Of a DNA stretch of 64,000 nt, positions 17,074 to 25,068 are shown in pieces (positions within the stretch are counted from its first letter, which is position 1; each line of letters begins with the position of its first letter). This DNA comes from Bosea sp. AS-1 (GTDB lineage: Bacteria > Pseudomonadota > Alphaproteobacteria > Rhizobiales > Beijerinckiaceae): assembly GCF_002220095.1 (NCBI RefSeq), contig NZ_CP022372.1:2266501-2330500 (forward strand), in the 5' to 3' direction. The notes below the pieces were generated by a model that was not told the origin of the DNA, did no database searches, and worked only from the letters and a program-made list of their open reading frames with translations. The translations under genes were made by a program, and so were the position numbers.

Positions 17074-17099
17074 CGCCCACTTCTTCAACACAATCGGCC
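17074..17099 (-). repeat. Right terminal inverted repeat of the IS
   Basis: 26 bp, the exact reverse complement of the left end at 15569-15594; it lies 51 bp outside the transposase start. Confidence 0.88.
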
Positions 17100-17262
17100 C
17101 TTGGCTGACATTCGGAGCATCAGCCTCCGGGTAGTCGAAGAAAGGATACGCTTCTCGCGATAATTTGTGCCTGTGGACATTTGCGACAGCATGTTGCCGG
17201 GCGACGCAGGGGCAGCCTAAATAATGAGCGTCCGCCCCTGTCTGTTTCTCAGTGAACCTCTC

Positions 17263-18426
17263 ATGGTCGCCTATCCACTTTTCGTCTACAGCAAGAAGGA
17301 TGTCGGCCGAGCAGGCAGAAAACTCGCCGGTGATCTTGTCTGGAATACTGAAACACAGGACGAAATTCGTCATGCCTTTGCTGTCGCGAATAGTTGGCGC
17401 GACTCACATGCGGCGCCGATGCGCCGCATACACGCTGAGTTAATCGCGAAGGTCAGGAAGCTCGGTCTCAAACAGACCTCTGGAATCAGCGCAGCCCGAC
17501 TAAAGCGCATGACGTCCATCCGGAAGAAGCTCCGGAAAATCAATATCGGACTGGAAGCGATTCAAGACCTGGGTGGTTGCCGAGCAATCCTGCCGCGGAT
17601 GGAGGACGTGCAACGACTCGTGAACGCCTACGGTGACAGTTGCCGCCACATAATCTTTGACCAGAACAACTACATCGCAGAACCGAAGCCAGGCGGTTAC
17701 CGCAGCCATCACCTCAAGCTCAAATTCACCGGCAGCGGGGAGGTAGAGCACTTCTCGGGGCGCCGGATCGAAGTGCAGGTTAGAACGCAACTTCAACACA
17801 CTTGGGCGACGGCTGTCGAGGCTGTCGGTTTAATCCGAGGTGAGGATCTCAAAGGGGGCGCCGGTAACGGAGATTGGCTGCGCCTGTTCGAGTTGGTGTC
17901 ATCGGAGTTCGCAGAGCACGAGAATTGCTCGCCCGTCCCAGGTGCGCCAGTCGGCAGGCCGCGACGCCAAGAGATTCTCGATCTCGATCGCAGACTTGGA
18001 GCCGCTGCGACGTTAGACAATCTGAGCCAAGCGTTTCGAGCCGCCGAACGTCATATTTTTGATCGCGATACCAAGTATTTCCTGATCCGCTATGACACGG
18101 CGACAAATGAAGTGTCTGTCACGGCTTATCGAGAGCCGATGAAAGGTATTGAGTCTTACGAACGGGAGGAAATCGAAACCATTATTGACCCCGAACGGCC
18201 GAGCTTTGATACCGTTCTCGTCGAGGTAGATAAGGTCAAGAATCTAAAGGAGGCGTATCCAAATTATTTCGGCGATGTCCATCTATTCCGGAGGCAGCTT
18301 CGACGTATCGGTAAGGCGAAAGACTCTGATGAGTTTCAGCTCATGCCACAGGAGATTGTTCCGCCTCGGCCGCGGGAGGCCCCGGATCTTTCATGGTTCA
18401 CGAGAAATCGCTTCCTGCGCCGCTAA
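17263..18426 (+). CDS. RelA/SpoT-fold nucleotidyl/pyrophosphotransferase protein
   Basis: 387 aa from ATG 17263, preferred to 17224 because the family start pattern (YSKKDVGRAGRKL) follows it closely. Residues about 40-190 carry the RelA_SpoT synthetase fold: a helical lead-in with KLRKIN, IQDLGGCRAI (metal-binding Asp), KPGGYRSHHLKL, and RRIEVQVRTQLQHTWATAVE. No HD hydrolase, TGS or ACT domain is present. Such stand-alone synthetase-like proteins make (p)ppGpp/(pp)pApp or, as toxSAS/CapRel toxins, pyrophosphorylate tRNA. The C-terminal 180 residues are unassigned. It sits upstream of the Thoeris pair; no antitoxin-like gene is next to it. Confidence 0.75.
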   Translation: MVAYPLFVYSKKDVGRAGRKLAGDLVWNTETQDEIRHAFAVANSWRDSHAAPMRRIHAELIAKVRKLGLKQTSGISAARLKRMTSIRKKLRKINIGLEAIQDLGGCRAILPRMEDVQRLVNAYGDSCRHIIFDQNNYIAEPKPGGYRSHHLKLKFTGSGEVEHFSGRRIEVQVRTQLQHTWATAVEAVGLIRGEDLKGGAGNGDWLRLFELVSSEFAEHENCSPVPGAPVGRPRRQEILDLDRRLGAAATLDNLSQAFRAAERHIFDRDTKYFLIRYDTATNEVSVTAYREPMKGIESYEREEIETIIDPERPSFDTVLVEVDKVKNLKEAYPNYFGDVHLFRRQLRRIGKAKDSDEFQLMPQEIVPPRPREAPDLSWFTRNRFLRR

Positions 18427-18612
18427 CGTCGCCTCCAGGACGCGATCACGCGTGTGATCATTTGCTGCCAGGGCAAAGGTCGCGTGATGCGTCAGCGGAT
18501 TTTCCAGCAGGGGCAATTCCACGAGTTTCTCGCGCAGAAATGACGTCCTCACTTGCGCAGCTTCTGATTTCCAGCCCTGATGATACTGCTACGAACGGCC
18601 CGGGGGGGTGTG

Positions 18613-19113
18613 ATGGCATACCGCAACAAAACATACATCTGCTTCGATGGTGATACAGATATGAAGTATTACCGCTTGATGCAGGCGTGGTCAGCTAATC
18701 AAAGATTCTCCTTTGACTTCTACAATGCGCACGACTTAAACTCGGCGCGCGACACAAGCGAGGTCGAAAGCATCAAGCGCCAGCTACGTGTGCGCTTCGC
18801 TAATTCGAAGCTTCTCGTGGTGCTCATCGGCGAGAACACCGCGCGCCTCACGAAATTCGTAAAATGGGAAATGGAAGTTGCCCTCAGGCTGGACCTTCCA
18901 ATTATCGGCGTGAATCTCAACGGATCTCGAAAAAGAGATGCTCTGTGCCCACCGACCATTCGCGACGAGCTTGCAGTGTATGTTCCCTTCGGAATGAAGA
19001 TAGTGGAACACGCGATGGCAAATTGGCCAGCGTCTCACGCCAAGTATAAATCAGAAGGCAAGACAGATTATTATCACTACACGGACGCAACCTACATGAG
19101 TTTGGGTCTGTAG
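18613..19113 (+). CDS. thsB: ThsB-like TIR-domain protein (Thoeris sensor)
   Basis: 166 aa from ATG 18613; a longer frame from 18580 exists but the family begins at YRNKTYICFDGD. The fold is the TIR-like DUF1863/ThsB type: N-terminal TYICFDGDTD, ARDTSEVESIKRQLRVRFANSKLLVVLIGENT, and the conserved Glu in KWEMEVALRLDLPIIGVNLNG, the catalytic region of TIR NADases. On sensing phage, ThsB makes an NAD-derived signal. The macro-domain effector follows with a 1-nt gap. GC content is lower than in the neighbouring metal genes. Confidence 0.85.
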   Translation: MAYRNKTYICFDGDTDMKYYRLMQAWSANQRFSFDFYNAHDLNSARDTSEVESIKRQLRVRFANSKLLVVLIGENTARLTKFVKWEMEVALRLDLPIIGVNLNGSRKRDALCPPTIRDELAVYVPFGMKIVEHAMANWPASHAKYKSEGKTDYYHYTDATYMSLGL

Positions 19114-19114
19114 A

Positions 19115-19993
19115 GTGAGGTACTTTTTCGATTCAATATGCACCTGGTCATACTGGCGCTATGCGGTTTTCTCGACCGAGGCAGTTGCTCGTTTTTTTGC
19201 GGCTGTCGGCGTCATGTGGCTGTTCATTGAGCTGTTCGAATTTTTTAACATATATACGAAAGACAAGTACAGCGTATTTGCCTTTCCTATCATAATGCTG
19301 GTTGCCTTTGTTTACGTTCTGGCGACTAGGCGGCCTGTCTCGCGCGTCCGGTACAAAATTCCTAAACGTGATTTCAGTGTCGAAGTACGAATTGGAAATA
19401 TTTTGGACTCTCCCGGAGAGGTTATTATCAGCACAAATACAACGTTTGATACTGATATCACCAATGGTCTTATCGCGCCGGAAAGTTTGCAGGGGCAATT
19501 TCTTCTAAAATATTTTCCTGGAAACTATGGCGATCTTGAGAAGCAAATAGAAGAATCTCTCAATGGCGAAAAGAGCCGTACGGACAATAACAGGAAAGGG
19601 AAGAACGAGGTATATAAGATCGGGACGGTAGCAAGGGTGAAGGCGCACGGTAAGAATTTCTACTTCCTAGCTATGTCAGAATTAAATGAACATGGAACCG
19701 CGAGCTCTACACCGCGAATGATAGACGACTCATTGGAGGCGCTTTGGAAGTATATGGCAACGCGTGGCGAGCTTGGTGAGATCGCTATTCCGGTTCTTGG
19801 TACGGGCCGTGGCCGAGTCTCACTGTCGCGCAAGAAGATTATCGAGAGAATTGCCCAATCTTTTGCTGACGCCTCGACTGACGCCGTATTCTCAAACAAA
19901 TTGAGCATAATCGTCCACCCTGGCGATGTGCCAAAACACAAAATAAATCTTTTTGAAATTCGGGATTACTTAATGTCGAGCCTGCACATTTAA
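19115..19993 (+). CDS. thsA: ThsA-like TM-macro effector of type II Thoeris
   Basis: 292 aa, GTG start one base after the thsB stop. Two membrane helices (about 20-45 and 50-68: FFAAVGVMWLFIELFEFF, VFAFPIIMLVAFVYVLA) lead into a macro domain (residues about 85-285) with VEVRIGNILDSPGEVIISTNTTFD and IPVLGTGRGRVSLSRK, the ADP-ribose-type ligand loops. This matches the type II Thoeris effector, in which the macro domain is reported to bind a TIR-made His-ADPR signal and the membrane part then damages the membrane. The intact pair suggests a working system. Confidence 0.82.
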   Translation: MRYFFDSICTWSYWRYAVFSTEAVARFFAAVGVMWLFIELFEFFNIYTKDKYSVFAFPIIMLVAFVYVLATRRPVSRVRYKIPKRDFSVEVRIGNILDSPGEVIISTNTTFDTDITNGLIAPESLQGQFLLKYFPGNYGDLEKQIEESLNGEKSRTDNNRKGKNEVYKIGTVARVKAHGKNFYFLAMSELNEHGTASSTPRMIDDSLEALWKYMATRGELGEIAIPVLGTGRGRVSLSRKKIIERIAQSFADASTDAVFSNKLSIIVHPGDVPKHKINLFEIRDYLMSSLHI

Positions 19994-20250
19994 CCCAGAA
20001 GGCGCCGCTCCGAGACGTTAGGGCTTGCCGCATGTGAGCTCTAACGCGGCAAAGCCTTGCTTCCGGTCAAGGTGGCGGCGCTGGGCTCGCCTATGCAGGG
20101 CGGCATCGATGAGGCATTGCGGGCCTCACGCTGGACCCAATTTCAGATTCCTGCGACACGGCAACGCTGCGTGGGGCCGTTTCTGGGCCGCCACCTAAGA
20201 TCAAGGCACAAGCCACTAGTTAAGAAGGCAAGCCCGGGATCACTGCGTGT

Positions 20251-21495
20251 TCAGCTTTTTGCTGGGACTAACGCACCCCGCGCCGGTAACGCCAGCGTCG
20301 CCGCGAAGCAGGCGGCCAGCATCAGGCAGGAGCCGACCAGGCAGGCGTAGATGCCGCCCCATTGAAAGAGAAGGCCTGACAGCAGCGTGCCAGTGAACCG
20401 TCCGAGCGCATTGGCAGCGTAGTAGAACCCGACATCCTCTGCGGCCTTCTCGGATCCGGCATAGGCCAGGATCAGGTAGGAGTGGACCGAGGAATTGACG
20501 GCGAAGGCAAAGCCGAACAGGCCCAGGCCCACCACCAGGACGATATCCGGCCTCAATCCCGAGTTGCTCGCCAGAACGGCAGCGATGGCGGCCGGAATGA
20601 TGGCGAGGATCAGCGACCAGAGCCTTGCCGCCTTCACTTCCTGCGTCAGCCCGTCAGGGCTGCGCTTGACCACGGCGGGTGCAGCCGCTTGCACGAGCCC
20701 GTAGCCAATGGTCCAGAGCGCGACGAAGCTGCCGACCATCGTGAAGGTCCAGCCCGCGGCGTAGAGGAAGACGGGTACGCCGACGACGAACCAGACGTCC
20801 CGGGCGCCGAACAGCGCCACGCGCGCGATCGCCAGCAGGTTGACGCCGCGGTTCTTGCCGAAGAGCTCGCGTGCGCTCTTGCTCGCCTTCGCCTTTCCGA
20901 GCATGGGCGGAAGCGATGCCACGACCCCGAACAGCACCACGCTGAGCGCCGCTGCCATGGCCCACAGCGCGCCCCGGAAGCCGAGGAGTTCGAGCAGCAG
21001 GCCGCCGAGGAAGAAGCCGAAGCCCTTCATCGCGTTCTTCGAGCCGGTGAACCAGGCGACCCAGCGGAAGAGGCGGCCTTCCGAATCCTCCGCCTTGGCT
21101 GCTGTCTCGGCGATCTTGATGGCAGATTTTGAGGCTGTTTTTGTGAGGTCTTTGGCGACGCCGCAGATGCCCTGAGCGAGTACCACCCAGATCACGGAGG
21201 CCACGGCCGACCAATCGGGCGAAAGAGCCGAAAGCACCAAGAAGCCGGTGATCTGCGTCGTCAAGCCGACCGCGAGCATCCTGGTGATGCCGTAGCGCGC
21301 CGCGAGCCAGCCGCCGATGAAGTTCGCCAGCACGCCGGCGGCCTCATAGAGGAGGAAGAGGAAGGCGAGCGTGAAGGGCGAGTATCCGAGCCGGAAGAAG
21401 TGCAGCAGCACGAGCATGCGCAGAGCGCCGTCCGTGAGTGTGAAGCCCCAGTATCCGGCCGTCACGATGGCGTAGTTGCGCGTGCCCTCGTTCAT
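20251..21495 (-). CDS. arsJ: ArsJ, MFS exporter of 1-arseno-3-phosphoglycerate
   Basis: 414 aa from ATG at 21493-21495 (MNEGTRNYAIVTAGYWGFTLTD), about 12 membrane helices. It is downstream of a gapdh gene on the same strand with a 4-bp gap, the diagnostic gapdh-arsJ pair. GAPDH can form 1-arseno-3-phosphoglycerate from arsenate and ArsJ exports it, where it falls apart to arsenate, giving arsenate resistance without reduction. Confidence 0.9.
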   Translation of the reverse strand: MNEGTRNYAIVTAGYWGFTLTDGALRMLVLLHFFRLGYSPFTLAFLFLLYEAAGVLANFIGGWLAARYGITRMLAVGLTTQITGFLVLSALSPDWSAVASVIWVVLAQGICGVAKDLTKTASKSAIKIAETAAKAEDSEGRLFRWVAWFTGSKNAMKGFGFFLGGLLLELLGFRGALWAMAAALSVVLFGVVASLPPMLGKAKASKSARELFGKNRGVNLLAIARVALFGARDVWFVVGVPVFLYAAGWTFTMVGSFVALWTIGYGLVQAAAPAVVKRSPDGLTQEVKAARLWSLILAIIPAAIAAVLASNSGLRPDIVLVVGLGLFGFAFAVNSSVHSYLILAYAGSEKAAEDVGFYYAANALGRFTGTLLSGLLFQWGGIYACLVGSCLMLAACFAATLALPARGALVPAKS

Positions 21496-21499
21496 CGCG

Positions 21500-22543
21500 T
21501 CAGATCCCGACTGCTTCGAGATGGCAGGCAAGGTCGACCATGCGACAGGCATAGCCCATCTCGTTGTCGTACCAGGCGTAGACCTTAAGCATCGTGCCGC
21601 TCGTGACGAGCGTCGACAGGCCGTCGACGATGCTGGAGCGCGTATCCCGCTGATAATCGATCGAGACGAGGGGGCGCCCTTCGAAGCCAAGGATTCCGGC
21701 GAGGGCGCCTGTCGCTGCACTCTTGAAGAGATCATTGACCTCGGCGGCCGTCGTCGACCGTTCGAGTTCGAAGACGCAGTCGGTCAGCGAGGCATTGAGC
21801 ACGGGCGCGCGGACCGCGTGGCCATCGAGCTTCCCCTTGAGTTCCGGATAGATCAGCGCGATCGCCGTTGCGCTGCCCGTCGTCGTCGGCTGGAGCGAGA
21901 GCATCGCCGAACGCGCCCGGCGCAGATCCTTATGCGGGGCATCGACCACAACATTGGTGTTGGTGGGGTCGTGGATCGTGGTGATCTGGCCGTGCCGGAT
22001 CCCGAGGTGCTCGTGGACGACCTTCACGACCGGCGCAAGGCAGTTCGTGGTGCAGGAGGCGGCCGTCACGATCGGATGCAGGGAGGGGTCGTAGAGATGC
22101 TCGTTGATGCCGACGACAACGTTCAGGACGGACGGATCCTTGACCGGCGCGGCAACGATCACTCGCTTGGCGCCGCGCTTCAGATGTCCTTCCAGCACCG
22201 CTAGGGTCAGGAACTTGCCGGTGCATTCGAGAACGACGTCGACGCCCAGATCGCCCCAGGGCAGCTCCGAAGGGGATGCCTCGGATGAGAAGCTGAGCTT
22301 ACGTTCGCCGATGTGGATCGCCCTGTCGCCATCATGGTCGATCTCGGTTCGCCAGCGACCCTGCATGCTGTCGAACTCCAGCAGGTGAGCCGTCGCCGCG
22401 GCGCCTCCTTTGATCTCGTTCAGATGGACGACCTCGAGGCGGTTCCCGCGCCGGGGATCATCAGTCGGTCGTTCTGCTGCGCCCAGCGCCGCTCGCAGGG
22501 CCAAGCGTCCGATGCGCCCCATGCCGTTGATCCCGACCTTCAT
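21500..22543 (-). CDS. Glyceraldehyde-3-phosphate dehydrogenase of the arsenate (ArsJ) pathway
   Basis: 347 aa from ATG 22543 with a GAGAGG ribosome site. N-terminal Rossmann [17 protein letters not shown] and the catalytic [12 protein letters not shown] (nucleophile Cys) are intact, with the C-terminal [14 protein letters not shown]. This is an accessory GAPDH, dedicated by position to arsJ, which uses arsenate in place of phosphate. Expression should be As-inducible from the shared divergent region with arsC. Confidence 0.92.
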   Translation of the reverse strand: MKVGINGMGRIGRLALRAALGAAERPTDDPRRGNRLEVVHLNEIKGGAAATAHLLEFDSMQGRWRTEIDHDGDRAIHIGERKLSFSSEASPSELPWGDLGVDVVLECTGKFLTLAVLEGHLKRGAKRVIVAAPVKDPSVLNVVVGINEHLYDPSLHPIVTAASCTTNCLAPVVKVVHEHLGIRHGQITTIHDPTNTNVVVDAPHKDLRRARSAMLSLQPTTTGSATAIALIYPELKGKLDGHAVRAPVLNASLTDCVFELERSTTAAEVNDLFKSAATGALAGILGFEGRPLVSIDYQRDTRSSIVDGLSTLVTSGTMLKVYAWYDNEMGYACRMVDLACHLEAVGI

Positions 22544-22579
22544 CCCATCGCCTCTCAAATTCGATCCGGAGCAAATTAT

Positions 22580-22640
22580 TCGATATGTCGCTTGACATCG
22601 AAATGACGACGGAGTCAATCATGTCGACACCTATCGACAT
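22580..22640. promoter_or_regulatory. Divergent gapdh-arsJ / arsC operator region
   Basis: Two dyads lie between the divergent starts: TCGATATGTC-GCTT-GACATCGA near 22580-22601, and ATGTCGA-CACCTA-TCGACAT at 22621-22640. Both share TGTC/GACA half-sites with a TCGA flank. The likely binder is the ArsR-ArsC fusion encoded downstream. The second site ends only 6 bp before the arsC start. Confidence 0.5.
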
Positions 22641-22646
22641 AATGAG

Positions 22647-23174
22647 ATGACAGACATGACCCGCGCCCCGCTTAACGTGCTTTTTGTCTGCACCGGCAAT
22701 TCCGCCCGCTCGATCATGGCGGAGGCGATCATCAGTCGCGTCGCGCCGGGCAAGTTCAAAGGATTCAGCGCCGGAAGCGATCCCCGGGAGGAGATCAATC
22801 CGTTCGCTGCGCGCCTGCTGAAGTCGTTGAACTACGACATCACTCAGTTTCGCCCGAAGAACTGGGAGGAGTTCGCGAGGCCGGACGCGCCGCCGCTCGA
22901 TTTCGTTTTCACGCTCTGCGATGACGCCGCGAACGAACCGTGCCCGCACTGGCCGGGACAGCCGATGAGCGCGCATTGGGGCCTGCCTGACCCGGCAGCG
23001 TTCGTTGGCGAGGATGTCCAGAAGGCGCTTGCCTTCGCCGATGCCTATCGCATGTTGAACAATCGGATATCGATCTTCACCAATTTGCCGCTAGCCTCGC
23101 TGGAGAGTGTCGCTCTACAGCATCGGCTGGATGCGATCGGCACCAATCTGGCAAGGAAGGACGACGCAGCTTGA
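22647..23174 (+). CDS. arsC: Arsenate reductase, LMW protein-tyrosine-phosphatase type
   Basis: 175 aa. The PTP loop VCTGNSARS starts at C15, and the acidic Pro-Asp region lies in GLPDPAAF. Thioredoxin-coupled type reductases reduce As(V) to As(III) through a Cys cascade; other cysteines (FTLCDDAANEPCPHW) are candidates for the later steps. A second in-frame ATG at 22656 is possible. The stop overlaps the next gene by 4 bp. Confidence 0.88.
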   Translation: MTDMTRAPLNVLFVCTGNSARSIMAEAIISRVAPGKFKGFSAGSDPREEINPFAARLLKSLNYDITQFRPKNWEEFARPDAPPLDFVFTLCDDAANEPCPHWPGQPMSAHWGLPDPAAFVGEDVQKALAFADAYRMLNNRISIFTNLPLASLESVALQHRLDAIGTNLARKDDAA

Positions 23175-24049
23175 CCACCCGCCTCGAAGCCGCCAGCGCG
23201 GTCGACTTGTTGGGAGCGCTTGCCCAGTCGACCCGACTGGAAATCTTCCGCCTGTTGATGCGCTACCGGCCTCATGGCCTGGCGGCAGGCGATATCGGTC
23301 GGCTGCTGGCCGTTCCGCACAATACCCTCTCGACTCATCTGGGGGCGTTGGAGCAGGTCGGGCTGCTGGCCTCGCGCCGTGAAGGGCGACACATCATCTT
23401 CGCCGCGGTTCCGGATCGCGCGGACGCCTTGCTTGGTTTCTTGGCCGAAGCCTGCTGCTCGCAGAGCCCGTCGACCTGCGAGACGCCTGCAACTCCCTAT
23501 CTGTCGCGCAGGGAGGCTCAGGCAACCGACACACCCTTGCGGGTGCTCATCGTCTGCACGGGGAACTCCGCCAGATCGATCATGGCGGAAGCCGTCATGA
23601 ACCGGGAAGGGCTCGGCCGCATCCAAGCCTATTCGGCAGGCAGCCGCCCGCATGAGGCGCCGCACCCGCTCGCGCTCCAGCTACTCAGGGAGCTGGGTTA
23701 TGCGACCGCTGACTTCCGCTCGAAGTCCTGGGGCGAGTTCCTGGCGGCGGACGCGCCCGAAATCGACCTCGTCATCACGGTCTGCGACTCCGCGGCCGAC
23801 GAAGCCTGCCCGTCCTTCCCGGGCGCGCCTATGCGAGTTCATTGGGGATTGGACGATCCCGCAGAGGTCGGCGGTCCGGTTGAGGCGCGCCGTGCCGCTT
23901 TCCGTCAAAGCTATCGAGACCTGACCGCTCGGGTCACGGCTCTCGTCAATTTGCCGTTCGAGAGCATGATGCTCGACGACCTGGCGCCAGCGCTTGAAGC
24001 CATTGGCCGGATGGATGGGGCGACACCCAGGTCTTTGGAAGCTGCTTAG
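23171..24049 (+). CDS. ArsR-ArsC fusion: As(III)-sensing repressor joined to arsenate reductase
   Basis: 292 aa, TTG start overlapping the arsC stop (TTGA). Residues 1-105 form an ArsR winged helix (AQSTRLEIFRLL, PHNTLSTHLGALEQVGLL) with a C-terminal As(III) site C95, C96 and C103. Residues about 122-285 are a complete LMW-PTP-type arsenate reductase with VCTGNSARS (C129) and GLDDPAEV. One polypeptide would sense arsenite and make it. It is translationally coupled to a stand-alone arsC of the same type. Confidence 0.9.
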   Translation: MTTRLEAASAVDLLGALAQSTRLEIFRLLMRYRPHGLAAGDIGRLLAVPHNTLSTHLGALEQVGLLASRREGRHIIFAAVPDRADALLGFLAEACCSQSPSTCETPATPYLSRREAQATDTPLRVLIVCTGNSARSIMAEAVMNREGLGRIQAYSAGSRPHEAPHPLALQLLRELGYATADFRSKSWGEFLAADAPEIDLVITVCDSAADEACPSFPGAPMRVHWGLDDPAEVGGPVEARRAAFRQSYRDLTARVTALVNLPFESMMLDDLAPALEAIGRMDGATPRSLEAA

Positions 24050-24157
24050 AGGCGACGACCGCTTGGCAAATCGCCGCATCAAGCTTTAGATGGGTCCTGC
24101 CCCACGGCACGCCGTAAGCCTGCCGTGAAGCGCACCGCCACGTCGGTTTCACGGGCC

Positions 24158-24169
24158 TGATCTAGATCA
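24158..24169. promoter_or_regulatory. FNR/FixK-like palindrome
   Basis: TGATCTAGATCA, the core of the TTGAT-N4-ATCAA box, 31 bp ahead of the permease ATG at 24201. The outer T/A pair is missing, so binding is uncertain. Confidence 0.35.
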
Positions 24170-24200
24170 CGACGCAGGTGTGCGTCGAAGGCTCGCGCTC

Positions 24201-24989
24201 ATGAAATCTCTCCGCGATAAATCGACCGCATTCGGCGGTGGTGCACTGATAGGCACGCTTGGCGGTCTCATCGGTCTCGGAGGTGCCGAGTTTCGATTGC
24301 CTCTCCTCATCGGAGCATTCGGCTTTCGCGCCCTTGATGCGGTCATCCTGAACAAGGCGATGAGCCTGGTCGTGGTGGCGACCGCTCTGCCGTTCCGGAC
24401 GGCCACCGTGCCGTTCGTCGAAATCGCCAACCACTGGCAGGTGATCGTGAATCTGCTCGCGGGGAGCTTGCTTGGCGCCTGGTTCGGTGCCGGGTGGGCT
24501 ACACGTTTGAAGTCTGAAACCCTCTACAAAGTTATCTCGGTCCTGCTCGTCATCATCGCGATCGTCCTGATCTTCGGACACAACGTCAGCTCAGCCGGGG
24601 CATTCGTTACGGGATCCACTCAGCTTGTTGCCGGAGTCATCGCAGGATTCGCCATCGGCGTCGTCGCGTCCCTGATGGGGGTTGCAGGCGGAGAGTTGTT
24701 GATCCCGACGCTGGTCCTGCTGTTCGGCGCCGACATCAAGCTGGCAGGTAGTCTATCGCTCGCCGTCAGCTTGCCGACCATGATCGTCGGCTTTGCCCGC
24801 TACAGTCAGGACCAGGCATTTTCCGTCTTGCGGCGCAACGGCGCGTTCGTCCTGACCATGGCGATCGGATCGATCGTCGGGACCTTCGTCGGTGGCCGCT
24901 TGCTCGGTGTTGTGCCGGGTAATGTGCTTCTGCCAGCCTTGGCGTTGATCCTCGTTGTGTCGGCCGTAAAGGTCTGGAGACACAGATGA
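24201..24989 (+). CDS. TSUP (TauE/SafE) family permease
   Basis: 262 aa from ATG 24201, about eight membrane helices in two similar halves: GALIGTLGGLIGLGGAEFRLPLL and IGVVASLMGVAGGELLIPTLVLL. TSUP permeases move sulphur-containing anions and other small anions. Here the gene sits between two arsenic operons, so transport of an arsenic or sulphur anion is possible, but the substrate cannot be read from sequence. In-frame start codons exist further upstream. Confidence 0.75.
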   Translation: MKSLRDKSTAFGGGALIGTLGGLIGLGGAEFRLPLLIGAFGFRALDAVILNKAMSLVVVATALPFRTATVPFVEIANHWQVIVNLLAGSLLGAWFGAGWATRLKSETLYKVISVLLVIIAIVLIFGHNVSSAGAFVTGSTQLVAGVIAGFAIGVVASLMGVAGGELLIPTLVLLFGADIKLAGSLSLAVSLPTMIVGFARYSQDQAFSVLRRNGAFVLTMAIGSIVGTFVGGRLLGVVPGNVLLPALALILVVSAVKVWRHR

Positions 24990-25068
24990 AGAGACTGCCG
25001 GCAAAAATCCGTTAGGCCCGGCAGCCAGGTTCGCATGGAAAGCGGCCGTTGGCTTTGTGCGGGTGCTG

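Larger units (their letters stand above)
15569..17099. mobile_element. Complete IS1182-family insertion sequence
   Basis: 1531 bp bounded by perfect 26-bp inverted repeats: left 15569-15594 (starts GGCCGATTGTG), right 17074-17099 (ends CACAATCGGCC). One intact transposase on the minus strand fills it. No clear target duplication flanks the ends. It lies exactly between the aio cluster and the RelA/Thoeris segment. Confidence 0.88.

Noticed and set aside
15560..17110. Target-site duplication flanking the IS
   Set aside because: The bases outside the 26-bp repeats (left CGCTCGC, right CTTGGCT) do not match, so no duplication can be claimed.
19994..20250. Possible terminator and gene remnant after thsA
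   Set aside because: GCTTGCCGC and GCGGCAAAGC form only an imperfect hairpin with no T-tract, and the rest of the spacer gave no recognisable protein in any frame.
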